Origin: Alphaproteobacteria bacterium UBA6544
GTDB taxonomy: Bacteria > Pseudomonadota > Alphaproteobacteria > UBA8366
Direction: 5' to 3'
Assembly (NCBI GenBank): GCA_002434595.1
Contig: DJKK01000206.1
Coordinates: 8,811-15,391 of the forward strand
DNA: 6,581 nt
Every line of letters begins with the position of its first letter. Position 1 is the stretch's first letter. The notes under the pieces are model-generated. The model was not told the DNA's origin, did no database searches, and saw only the letters and a program-made list of their open reading frames with translations. Shown here one piece after another: positions 1 through 5,751 of the stretch. A program made the position numbers and the translations under genes.

Positions 1-18
1 AGGCCTCACGAGAGGCCT
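1..18. other. Perfect hairpin at window edge, possible terminator
   Basis: The first 18 bases form a 7-bp perfect stem (AGGCCTC / GAGGCCT) around the loop ACGA. No T-run follows on the plus strand. If it is a terminator it would serve a minus-strand transcript, and its T-tract would lie left of the window where it cannot be seen. The stem could also extend past the edge. Its role is not established. Confidence 0.35.
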
Positions 19-177
19 GAACGCCTAAGAGCGATTGCGCCCACAATTAACGAACCTTCTCAGTATGAAGATAGCCAGGTTCGGCACCGGCAACTCTGCG
101 TCCGTGGATACCTTGCCCAATTAGGTTGACTCCAACACCTGATTCATCGGACCATCACCACGAGGTCTGGAGAGAAC

Positions 178-187
178 AGAGGAAGAG
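178..187 (+). promoter_or_regulatory. Purine-rich ribosome binding site supporting a TTG start
   Basis: The stretch AGAGGAAGAG contains an AGGA core six bases before a TTG at 190. No ATG or GTG occurs in frame nearby. The site is therefore the main reason for starting the small plus-strand gene at the TTG. Confidence 0.45.
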
Positions 188-189
188 TT

Positions 190-459
190 TTGGCTATCGC
201 GCCAGGTAGCCTGCTCTCTATAAATTCTTTCTCCGTCGCGCCGCTTGCGGAGGCGACGAATTTTGGATTTAGGCTGCGGGGGAACGCGCAAGCGATCGAT
301 TCCGCAGTTGAAGAGGCAGGTCAGCTGCAAGCCGACCGCCAACGACGTGATCTGGCACCGGAGGTGAGGCGTCCAGCGTCGTTGATCGCCTTCGACGCTG
401 AAGGGCGAACGGTCGAAACATTGCTGAACACCGGAACCGTCTTGGACGTTTTCGTCTAA
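190..459 (+). CDS. Small hypothetical protein, 89 aa
   Basis: I do not recognise this protein. It reads 89 codons from a TTG start preceded by a good AGGA ribosome site, and ends in TAA seven bases before a hairpin-plus-T terminator, so the start and end signals agree with a real gene. The protein is soluble-looking: no membrane segment or signal peptide is evident. It has a small hydrophobic N-terminus, a charged Ala/Glu/Gln/Arg-rich middle (about residues 35-60, probably helical) and a C-terminal segment ending GTVLDVFV. The middle and end have plausible coding composition. It stands alone on its strand, converging on the isomerase-like gene at 493. The frame is closed by a TGA at 124-126, so it cannot extend far upstream. 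It could instead be the tail of a decayed gene. Function unknown. Confidence 0.5.
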   Translation: MAIAPGSLLSINSFSVAPLAEATNFGFRLRGNAQAIDSAVEEAGQLQADRQRRDLAPEVRRPASLIAFDAEGRTVETLLNTGTVLDVFV

Positions 460-465
460 GACGCT

Positions 466-490
466 GCGCCGTCAGAACGGCACGCTTTTT
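466..490 (+). terminator. Rho-independent terminator after the small plus-strand gene
   Basis: A 5-bp perfect stem GCCGT / ACGGC (468-472 with 477-481) encloses the loop CAGA and can be extended by one pair beyond a mismatch. Five T residues follow at 486-490. It lies directly after the stop of the 190-459 gene and before the stop of the oppositely oriented gene at 493. The T-tract orientation fits the plus strand only. Confidence 0.6.
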
Positions 491-492
491 GG

Positions 493-1095
493 CTAATTCC
501 GGTCGATAGCCGCTTGCATGAGTTCCAGCCGGTCGTTCCCGAAATACATATCTTCCGTATCGATGAAGAATGTTGGTGAGCCAAAACCGCCGCGCGCGAT
601 AATTTCATCTGTCGTCTCGAATAGCTTCCTCTTAATCGGCTCTTCCGTAATCTTGGCCATGAACGCCTCGCAATCCATGCCGGCAACCTCAGCTATTGGC
701 TGCAACACCTCCTCTTGGGAAATATCCTGGTCGTCGGTCCAATAGGCCTTGAAGCACGCACGGGAATACGCCGAAATCTTTCCTTCTTCGATAGCGACGA
801 ACGCACCACGCAGCGCTTTCACGCTGTTCACCGGAAAGACACTTGGCTTAATCAAGGTAATTCCCTGGTAACGCGCCCAGTCCTCCATGTCCTTGCGGTA
901 GTAATTGTCTTTCGGCGGCACAGGATTCTCACGTCGTTGATAGACGCTTGGATTGACCTTGTTAAAGACACCACCGACAAGAAACGGTTTCCAGATTAAT
1001 TCCGCACCGTTCTTTTCTGCAAACGCTTCGATCCGGTCGAATGCCAGATAGGTCCATGGGCTCGAATAATCGAAAAAGAACTCGATTGTCGTCAT
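493..1095 (-). CDS. 2-hydroxychromene-2-carboxylate isomerase-like DsbA/GST-kappa protein
   Basis: A 200-residue member of the thioredoxin-fold family that includes NahD-type HCCA isomerases and kappa-class glutathione transferases. Family members carry out glutathione-dependent isomerisation in naphthalene-type degradation, but many chromosomal copies have no known substrate, so the reaction here is unproven. The N-terminal FFFDYSSPWTYLA (residues 6-18) is the family signature, with Ser11/Ser12 at the catalytic serine position and no CXXC. FGSPTFF (171-177) carries the cis-proline, and FGNDRL (185-190) is the usual C-terminal motif. Full length matches the family. The start at 1095 is chosen because the fold begins immediately there and a GGGAG ribosome site lies nine bases upstream; an in-frame extension to 1233 is low-complexity Arg/Ser/Pro sequence. 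It is last in the minus-strand block, separated from tenA by a gene relic, so it may have its own transcript. Probably cytoplasmic. Confidence 0.85.
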   Translation of the reverse strand: MTTIEFFFDYSSPWTYLAFDRIEAFAEKNGAELIWKPFLVGGVFNKVNPSVYQRRENPVPPKDNYYRKDMEDWARYQGITLIKPSVFPVNSVKALRGAFVAIEEGKISAYSRACFKAYWTDDQDISQEEVLQPIAEVAGMDCEAFMAKITEEPIKRKLFETTDEIIARGGFGSPTFFIDTEDMYFGNDRLELMQAAIDRN

Positions 1096-1104
1096 GACAG
1101 ATGG

Positions 1105-1109
1105 CTCCC
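1105..1109 (-). promoter_or_regulatory. Ribosome binding site fixing the isomerase start
   Basis: GGGAG on the minus strand, nine bases before the ATG at 1095. It favours the 200-residue form over the longer open frame that begins at 1233. Confidence 0.5.
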
Positions 1110-1177
1110 ACTCAGTCGATGAATATTCGTTTGAAGATGGATATGGTCGCGGCCCGCGGAAGGTCGATGGATAACGC

Positions 1178-1396
1178 CTATTCTTCGGATCGTATCTCGC
1201 GAAACGCCTGACGCTCCACCCACCCCTCAACACGCGCTCTTAAGTCTACTGTTTCCACCGCTTCGACGCGACCAACATTCTGAAACTGTGGCGTCACGTC
1301 CCGCTCGGAGACGACGCCTACGATTACACTCAATGCCTGTTGTGTCGATAGGGACAAGTGCGAAATTGCGAGGAGAAAAATTTCCGAACCAAACAC
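1178..1396 (-). pseudogene. Relic of an RND efflux periplasmic adaptor (AcrA/MexA family)
   Basis: This 72-codon open stretch matches the start of RND-type membrane fusion proteins: RDVTP (32-36) followed by VGRVEAVETVDLRARVEG (41-58), the beta-barrel entry and first lipoyl-half segment seen in AcrA/MexA relatives. It stops at TAG (1178-1180) where the family normally continues with a glycine-rich turn and then an IDPRPY-like motif. After the stop, ALSID is readable in the same frame and GPRPY in another frame at roughly the expected distance, so homologous sequence probably continues, degraded, toward about 1110. The hairpin, barrel and outer-membrane-factor contact regions are missing, and no pump gene is present. 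The N-terminus has a short hydrophobic patch but no convincing signal peptide. It begins directly after the tenA stop, in tenA's reading frame, with no ribosome site of its own. It is very unlikely to be functional. Confidence 0.65.
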
Positions 1397-2077
1397 TTAA
1401 TCGGCCGCATGATCGAGGCCCATTTGCCAAAAACCCGCCTCCAGCCGCGTTGCTTTTCGAAAGGTATCGGCGAGTGAGTCAGACCTTCCATCGCCCCCGC
1501 GACGCGACATCAGGTCGTCAAGAAACGCCTTTTCGGCCTCCGCTACTTTTTGATATTCATCACCCGCATACATCTCGATCCAGGCGGCATAAGGATTGTC
1601 CCAACGAGCGTCCCCTGCGTTAGCCGCAAGCGCAGATCCGATTTCGGCATAACCAACAATACACGGCGATAAAGCGGCATGTAGGTCCAACAAGTCGCCC
1701 GCCATGCCACGTTCGAGGACATACCGTGTATACGCCATACACGCCACATCTTCAGCCGCCGCGGCCATGTCGTCTTCACTCAGGCCCCACCCGCGACAAA
1801 ACTCGACGTGGAGGCCCATTTCTATATCCAGGATCGTGGACATTCCGCCCGCAGCCTGGCGCATGTCTCCCAACGTATCCGATTTATAGACAGCGAGTGC
1901 GTATGCCCTCGCAAACTGGATCAAGAAGAGATAATCCTGAATCAGATAGTGACGAAATGCCGATTCGGGCAGCGTGCCGGCGCCGAGCTGGCGCACGAAT
2001 TCATGCTCTGTGTACCTTTGCCAGTCTTTGGCGCAACTTTTCTTGAGGTGGTCAAATAGAGAATTCGCGGACGTCAT
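1397..2077 (-). CDS. tenA: TenA: aminopyrimidine aminohydrolase / thiaminase II
   Basis: A 226-residue TenA-family enzyme. The family hydrolyses 4-amino-5-aminomethyl-2-methylpyrimidine to the hydroxymethyl form for thiamin salvage, and can also cleave thiamin; it acts in the cytoplasm. Recognisable elements are FRHYLIQDYLFLIQFAR (41-57, with Asp48 matching B. subtilis Asp44), Tyr116, LSPCIVGYAEIG (136-147, with Cys139 at the nucleophile position of Cys135), Tyr170 and RLEAGFWQMG (211-220, with Glu213 matching Glu205). The cysteine places it in the TenA_C class. Phe51 replaces the tyrosine at B. subtilis position 47. Length is normal. The start at 2077 lies 7 bp after the ferredoxin stop; starting at 2137 would add about 20 unrelated residues inside the ferredoxin gene. 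No clear Shine-Dalgarno is seen, so translation may be coupled to the gene before it. Grouping with sulfur and Fe-S genes fits thiamin metabolism, which needs both. Confidence 0.92.
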   Translation of the reverse strand: MTSANSLFDHLKKSCAKDWQRYTEHEFVRQLGAGTLPESAFRHYLIQDYLFLIQFARAYALAVYKSDTLGDMRQAAGGMSTILDIEMGLHVEFCRGWGLSEDDMAAAAEDVACMAYTRYVLERGMAGDLLDLHAALSPCIVGYAEIGSALAANAGDARWDNPYAAWIEMYAGDEYQKVAEAEKAFLDDLMSRRGGDGRSDSLADTFRKATRLEAGFWQMGLDHAAD

Positions 2078-2084
2078 TTCATTG

Positions 2085-2417
2085 TCAATCAAGCAGCATA
2101 TTTCGTGTTTCGGATGGCAATTGGACGCGCAGACCATCCATCTCGTTGGTAATCTCGATCTGGCAACCGAGCCTCGACGTACGTGTCAGACCGAACGCTA
2201 GATCCAGCATATCCTCTTCGTCCTCACTCGGCGCAGGCAGCTTCTTATACCATTCTGCCTCAACGACCACATGGCAAGTCGAACACGCTATACAACCCTC
2301 GCAGGCACCCTCGATGTCGATGTCGTTTGCATGCGCAATGTCGAGGATAGTGTCACCCAAAGGAGCTTCGACGGTCAATTCGTTACCGTCTCGATCAATA
2401 AAAGTCATTTTGGACAT
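2085..2417 (-). CDS. 2Fe-2S ferredoxin, adrenodoxin/ISC type
   Basis: A 110-residue ferredoxin of the vertebrate/ISC class, a small cytoplasmic electron carrier that donates electrons in Fe-S cluster assembly or to oxygenases. The cluster-binding pattern is C39-x5-C45-x2-C48 with the fourth ligand C85 in SRLGCQI. EGACEG and ACSTCHVVV are the family hallmarks, and the acidic helix EDEEDMLD (66-73) is the usual partner-docking surface. A fifth cysteine, Cys42, lies inside the loop where a serine or threonine is more usual. The ATG at 2417 lies 6 bp after the desulfurase stop, and a second ATG three codons later (2408) is an alternative start. Neither has a strong ribosome site, which points to translational coupling. 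Position directly after a cysteine desulfurase supports a role like Fdx of the isc operon, although iscU, iscA and hscBA are absent here. Confidence 0.92.
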   Translation of the reverse strand: MSKMTFIDRDGNELTVEAPLGDTILDIAHANDIDIEGACEGCIACSTCHVVVEAEWYKKLPAPSEDEEDMLDLAFGLTRTSRLGCQIEITNEMDGLRVQLPSETRNMLLD

Positions 2418-2423
2418 TCTGCG

Positions 2424-3515
2424 TCACGACGCCTTCTTCTTGAGGCCGCTCCAAATCTCGATGAACTTGTCTACTTCCTCGACCGTATTCTCAAAACCGA
2501 GGCTTATACGGATTGCACATCGCCCCAATTCTTTTTTGACACCCATCGCGGCCAATACATGGCTCTCGCCAACCTTTCCCGACGAACATGCAGCACCCGC
2601 ACTGACGGAGATACCAGCAAGATCGAGCGCCATAATTTGAGTTTCCGCGTCGACGTCCGGGAGAGCGATCAGCGATGTATTTGCAATCCGAGGCACGTCC
2701 TCGCCGAAGATTACCGCCTCCGGCACGGCGGCTTCCGCGTGTCTTTCGAGAATACCGATGAGATTGGCTACCCAGCCAATCGAAGGGCGTCGCTCCCGAG
2801 CCTCCCGCGCCGCTACTCCAAATCCCGCAATTCCCGGAACATTTTCCGTGCCGCCCCGCCTCTTTCGTTCCTGACCGCCGCCTCGCATGAAGGGCTCGGT
2901 CTCCAAGCCATCCGCAAGTACAAGGGCACCCACGCCCTTAGGTCCACCGAGCTTATGAGCAGAAATTGTCGCCATATCCACGCCGAGGCGCTTCATATCG
3001 AACGGAATTCGTCCCATCGCCTGTACAGCATCACAGTGAAACAACGCACCGGCTGCATGCGCTCGTTCGGCTGCATCTTTGACCGGTTGAATGACGCCGC
3101 TCTCGTTGTTTGCCGCCATGACCGAAACGACGACGAAGGGGCCCCGTCGTTTCAACAATTCCGAGAGTGCGTCCAAATCCGTAACACCATCCGCGCTCAC
3201 GGGGATGCGTGCGTCTTCCGGCGATACCTCGAGTACGGACGGGTGCTCGATCGCCGAAGCTACGACCTGAGGACGGTCACAACAGCGGAGTGCTTGATTG
3301 TTCGCTTCTGTCGCGCCGCTGGTGAAGATCACATTCTCAGCAGTCGTGCCGACGAGAGCCGCCACCTCTTCTCGTGCTTCTTCCACGCAATTGCGGGCCG
3401 CGCGGCCCACGGCGTGAACCGAAGACGGATTGCCGTAATCGCAAAGTGCCGCGGTAACCGCTTCCCGAACCTTAGGCGAAGAAGGTGCGGATGCGTTGTG
3501 ATCGAAGTAAGCCAT
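2424..3515 (-). CDS. iscS: Cysteine desulfurase (NifS/IscS class I)
   Basis: A 363-residue PLP-dependent enzyme that converts cysteine to alanine and carries the sulfur as a persulfide for Fe-S clusters, thiamin thiazole and tRNA thiolation. Visible motifs are YFDHNASAP at the N-terminus, SGATEANN (66-73), EHPSVLE with His91 stacking on PLP, NNES (136-139), HCDAVQ (160-165), SAHKLGGPKG with PLP-binding Lys188, RRGGTENV (219-226) and AACSSGK with catalytic Cys310. The Lys-to-Cys distance of 122 residues equals that of E. coli IscS, so the active-site loop is full length, as in group I enzymes. The enzyme appears intact. A TGGAG ribosome site lies five bases before the ATG. It follows the dead iscR and precedes the ferredoxin by 6 bp, so desulfurase, ferredoxin and tenA probably share a transcript. 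NifS and IscS cannot be separated by sequence alone; the symbol is a best guess. Confidence 0.92.
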   Translation of the reverse strand: MAYFDHNASAPSSPKVREAVTAALCDYGNPSSVHAVGRAARNCVEEAREEVAALVGTTAENVIFTSGATEANNQALRCCDRPQVVASAIEHPSVLEVSPEDARIPVSADGVTDLDALSELLKRRGPFVVVSVMAANNESGVIQPVKDAAERAHAAGALFHCDAVQAMGRIPFDMKRLGVDMATISAHKLGGPKGVGALVLADGLETEPFMRGGGQERKRRGGTENVPGIAGFGVAAREARERRPSIGWVANLIGILERHAEAAVPEAVIFGEDVPRIANTSLIALPDVDAETQIMALDLAGISVSAGAACSSGKVGESHVLAAMGVKKELGRCAIRISLGFENTVEEVDKFIEIWSGLKKKAS

Positions 3516-3562
3516 GGAAACTCCAGTGCCTATTCGGACGCCGGCAGAACCTACTTTCGCGG

Positions 3563-4002
3563 TTATTCAGCATTGCCATCAGCCGCCAAAGCGCTTCTTT
3601 GAATACGTCCTTCGACGATATCGTACAGAGTAACAGAGCCTAGGAACATATGAATGTGCTCACTCAAATCATCCCACAATTCATGGGCTAGACAACGCTC
3701 ATTGGCGCCAGTGCAGCCCCAGGAGCACAGCGGGTGGAGCGTAAGGGTTCATCGACAGCGACGATGATCTCGGAGACCGGCATCGTCGATGCCTCGCAGG
3801 CGAGGAGATACCCCGCATCCGGCCCACGGACGCTCTTGATAAGTTAAGCTTGCCGCAACTTTTGGAACAGCTGATCAAAATAAGACAGTCAAATTCACTG
3901 TCTTTCCGCAATATCCGCCAGCGCGACTGGCCGCCCTTCACCGTTTTTAGCGATATCAATCATCGCCATTACGGCATAACGATGATTCGTCGTAAGTCGC
4001 AC
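3563..4002 (-). pseudogene. iscR: iscR pseudogene (Rrf2-family Fe-S regulator), three stops and a frameshift
   Basis: Reading from a GTG at 4002 gives a near-textbook IscR N-terminus, RLTTNHRYAVMAMIDIA (2-18) then ALADIAERQ (27-35). In-frame stops follow at codon 36 (TGA, 3895-3897), codon 38 (TGA, 3889-3891) and codon 53 (TAA, 3844-3846), at positions normally Gly, Ser and Gly. Between them LSYFDQLFQKLRQA (39-52) is the HTH region, and LIKSVRGPDAGYLLA (54-68) is the wing with its glycines partly lost. VSEIIVAVDEPLR (76-88) leads to TRC with Cys92. A one-base loss in the GGGG run at 3717-3720 then shifts the frame. The tail resumes with GCTGANERC and CLAHELWDDLSEHIHMFLG, ending at TAA 3563. 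Restoring one base gives 146 residues, close to normal, with Cys92, Cys97, Cys104 and His107 all kept. IscR would sense Fe-S status and repress this locus; it cannot be made here. Confidence 0.9.
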
Positions 4003-4023
4003 GAACTCTTACCCTAACGCCAA

Positions 4024-4037
4024 ACTAAACGTTGAGT
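4024..4037. promoter_or_regulatory. Candidate operator palindrome in front of dead iscR
   Basis: A 14-bp inverted repeat, ACTAAACGTTGAGT, with a single mismatched pair. It begins three bases downstream of a perfect -10 hexamer on the minus strand and would cover the transcription start. ACT/AGT half-sites recall those of Rrf2-family operators, but the spacing differs from the E. coli IscR type 1 site, so assignment to IscR is an inference. Confidence 0.35.
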
Positions 4038-4040
4038 AAA

Positions 4041-4046
4041 ATTATA
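4041..4046 (-). promoter_or_regulatory. Candidate -10 element (TATAAT) of an internal promoter
   Basis: A perfect TATAAT on the minus strand, in the gap between cysE and the iscR relic. No good -35 hexamer is found 16-18 bases upstream (GGGGTC at 17), so the promoter is weak, activator-dependent, or chance. If real, it would drive the iscR relic and the desulfurase genes behind it independently of cysE. Confidence 0.35.
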
Positions 4047-4093
4047 CGGCGAAACGCCTTTAAGACCCCGAAAATTTGTATGGTATTAAACTT

Positions 4094-4846
4094 TTATATT
4101 TTTGGCGGCGGACGCAGTGTCGTCTGCGTTTGTGAGAGGTCGCGCGTATCAATCGATTCGGATTTTCCCTCGACCTGCGCCTCCAATTCCTCGACCCGCG
4201 TTTTAAGTGTCGTGACCTGCTCCATCAATCCGTCGAGGGCCCGCACAACCGGGTCGGGAATATCTCCGAGCGGCGTACCATATGGCGAAAATTCCGGAGA
4301 ATGGCTACCCGTACGCCTAGGAATCGCGCGTCCGGGAATGCCAACGACGGTAACGGCTTCAGGCACATCCTTGGTCACAACCGCATTCGCACCGATACGT
4401 GCGCAACGCCCGACCGTAACAGGACCAAGAATCTGCGCTCCAGACCCAACAATAACGTCATCTTCTAACGTCGGGTGACGTTTTTGATCCCGCTGAATAT
4501 CAGAATCAATTGACGGGGAGACGCCGCCAAGCGTGACATCGTGATAGAGAGTAACGCGCTCACCAATTTCTGCTGTTTCGCCAATCACCACACCCATACC
4601 GTGGTCAATGAAGAAACCTGCGCCGATAACGGCACCCGGATGAATCTCGATACCGGTCGCGAACCGCCCAAATTGCGAGAGGAAACGCCCGAAGAGCTTC
4701 AGGTTCCGTTTCCATGCCCAATGCGCGGCGCGATGTAGCATAATCGCATGGAATCCGGGATAGCATACGATGACCTCGACCCACGATCGCGCCGCCGGGT
4801 CTCGTTCCTGTATTCCCCTAATGTCCTCACGAATCACCTTGAACAT
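4094..4846 (-). CDS. cysE: Serine O-acetyltransferase (CysE/EpsC type)
   Basis: A 250-residue left-handed beta-helix acetyltransferase that makes O-acetylserine from serine and acetyl-CoA, the first step of cysteine synthesis, in the cytoplasm. A short N-terminal helical part (1-62), shorter than in E. coli CysE, precedes hexapeptide repeats from about 63 to 175. The active site is IEIHPGAVIGAG and FFIDHGMGVVIGET, with catalytic His82 (E. coli His158) and Glu67 at the E. coli Asp143 position; RHP with His124 matches E. coli His193. VVGIPGRAI (167-175) closes the helix. Residues 204-225 form a strict heptad pattern (Leu204, Leu207, Val211, Leu214, Val218, Leu221, Val225), predicting a coiled coil, and the protein ends in isoleucine, as do CysE proteins that dock into CysK. 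No strong ribosome site precedes the ATG. A promoter at 4963-4991 faces it. It heads the minus-strand block, supplying cysteine for the desulfurase downstream. Confidence 0.95.
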   Translation of the reverse strand: MFKVIREDIRGIQERDPAARSWVEVIVCYPGFHAIMLHRAAHWAWKRNLKLFGRFLSQFGRFATGIEIHPGAVIGAGFFIDHGMGVVIGETAEIGERVTLYHDVTLGGVSPSIDSDIQRDQKRHPTLEDDVIVGSGAQILGPVTVGRCARIGANAVVTKDVPEAVTVVGIPGRAIPRRTGSHSPEFSPYGTPLGDIPDPVVRALDGLMEQVTTLKTRVEELEAQVEGKSESIDTRDLSQTQTTLRPPPKI

Positions 4847-4962
4847 CTCGTCGGAAACCTATTGTTTATTGATGAAAGAATACCCGTGCCGCACCTTTTC
4901 CGGGCTGGCATTACGAGCGGAAAAAACTTTTAATTTGCGGGTTTCTTGCTCGTCACCTGTTG

Positions 4963-4991
4963 GATATAGATATGTCGCTAGCCACGGTCAA
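4963..4991 (-). promoter_or_regulatory. Sigma70-type promoter for cysE and the minus-strand block
   Basis: On the minus strand TTGACC (4986-4991, five of six consensus bases) is followed after exactly 17 bases by TATATC (4963-4968, four of six). Transcription would start near 4956 and give a leader of roughly 110 bases before the cysE ATG at 4846. It is the best promoter match I found in the 236-bp divergent gap. I saw no equally good promoter for the plus-strand hydrolase. Confidence 0.5.
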
Positions 4992-5082
4992 CTGGCGGAT
5001 AGAATTGAGCCGGTCTCCGCAACCATCACAAAACCCGCGGAAACCATTACATTTTTTTGAGACATAAAACGACTGGAAGAAC

Positions 5083-5751
5083 ATGCCAGAAGTCATCATC
5101 AACGGTCCCGAAGGTAGGCTGGAATGCAAGTATCAGCCGGGGCGTGAAGCGAATGCGCCTATTGCATTGATACTTCATCCACACCCGCAACATGGCGGGA
5201 CGATGAACAATAAAGTTGTCTACACGCTCTACCAGATATTCCTGCAGCGCGGGTTTGCCTGCATGCGCTTCAACTTCAGGGGCGTCGGACGCTCACAAGG
5301 TAGTTTTGCGCGCGGCGAAGGGGAATTGTCAGACGCCGCTGCGGCGCTCGACTGGCTGCAGAGCTACAACGAAAACGCTTCGCAATGTTGGATCGCCGGC
5401 TTTTCGTTCGGCGCCTGGATTGGTATGCAATTGTTGATGCGGCGACCCGAAATCACGTCATTCGTTTCTGTCGCCCCACCGGCGAACATGTATGATTTCA
5501 GTTTTCTGGCGCCCTGTCCCTCCTCGGGACTATTCCTATCAGGTGACCTCGACGATATCGTACCAGCAGATTCGATTGAAACGTTGGTCGGAAAATTGCG
5601 TCAGCAACGCGGCATAGAGATCGATCACCACACCATCAAGGGTGCTAATCATTTCTTCCACGAACGACTGGAGAACGTTGAGAAAATTGTCGGAAACTAC
5701 CTCGACACGTCAATGGCGGCGTACGCGGAGCAAGAAGTTGCCGCTGATTGA
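5083..5751 (+). CDS. Alpha/beta hydrolase, COG2945 type
   Basis: A 222-residue single-domain alpha/beta hydrolase; substrate unknown. The oxyanion region HPHPQHGGTMNNKV (32-45) and MRFNFRGVGRSQG (61-73) are typical of the COG2945 group. The nucleophile elbow is GFSFGAW with Ser108, the acid is in SGDLDDIVP (Asp157 or Asp158), and the histidine is His190 in GANHFFH. All three triad positions are present, so the enzyme should be active. There is no signal peptide, so it is cytoplasmic. A GGAAG ribosome site lies just before the ATG. It is divergent from cysE across a 236-bp gap, and its TGA directly abuts the stop of the convergent anmK, leaving no room for a terminator between them. From memory, related hydrolases often sit near iscR/suf and anmK-tyrS genes in alphaproteobacteria; that context does not reveal a substrate. 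Confidence 0.88.
   Translation: MPEVIINGPEGRLECKYQPGREANAPIALILHPHPQHGGTMNNKVVYTLYQIFLQRGFACMRFNFRGVGRSQGSFARGEGELSDAAAALDWLQSYNENASQCWIAGFSFGAWIGMQLLMRRPEITSFVSVAPPANMYDFSFLAPCPSSGLFLSGDLDDIVPADSIETLVGKLRQQRGIEIDHHTIKGANHFFHERLENVEKIVGNYLDTSMAAYAEQEVAAD

Noticed and set aside
1..126. Open frame on the plus strand from the window edge to TGA at 124-126
   Set aside because: Forty-one codons with no recognisable motif and no visible start; it could be the tail of a gene to the left but cannot be supported from here.
1096..1233. Longer N-terminus for the isomerase-like protein
   Set aside because: The added 46 residues are Arg/Ser/Pro-rich with no family similarity, and a GGGAG ribosome site supports the ATG at 1095.
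1178..1399. Stop-codon readthrough giving a TenA fusion protein
   Set aside because: The open frame after the tenA TAA is in the same frame, but its content matches an unrelated periplasmic adaptor, so the frame agreement is most simply chance.
2078..2137. Upstream start for tenA
   Set aside because: It would overlap the ferredoxin gene and add residues absent from TenA proteins; homology begins just after the ATG at 2077.
2271..3602. Long open frame on the plus strand opposite the cysteine desulfurase
   Set aside because: Its translation is rich in Arg, His, Ser and Cys without any recognisable motif, and it lies antisense to a clearly functional enzyme with every catalytic residue in place.
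3844..3897. Possible recoding (selenocysteine or TGA reassignment) in iscR
   Set aside because: One of the three stops is TAA, neighbouring genes use TGA as a normal stop, no selenocysteine element is apparent, and there is a frameshift as well.
4048..4058. Hairpin GGCGAAACGCC as a terminator after cysE
   Set aside because: The stem is only 4 bp with a 3-base loop and overlaps the spacer of the candidate promoter; no immediate T-run follows on the minus strand.
5005..5068. Sigma70 promoter for the plus-strand hydrolase
   Set aside because: TTGAGC at 5005 has no acceptable -10 at 16-18 bases, and CATAAA at 5063 has no -35; nothing better than chance.
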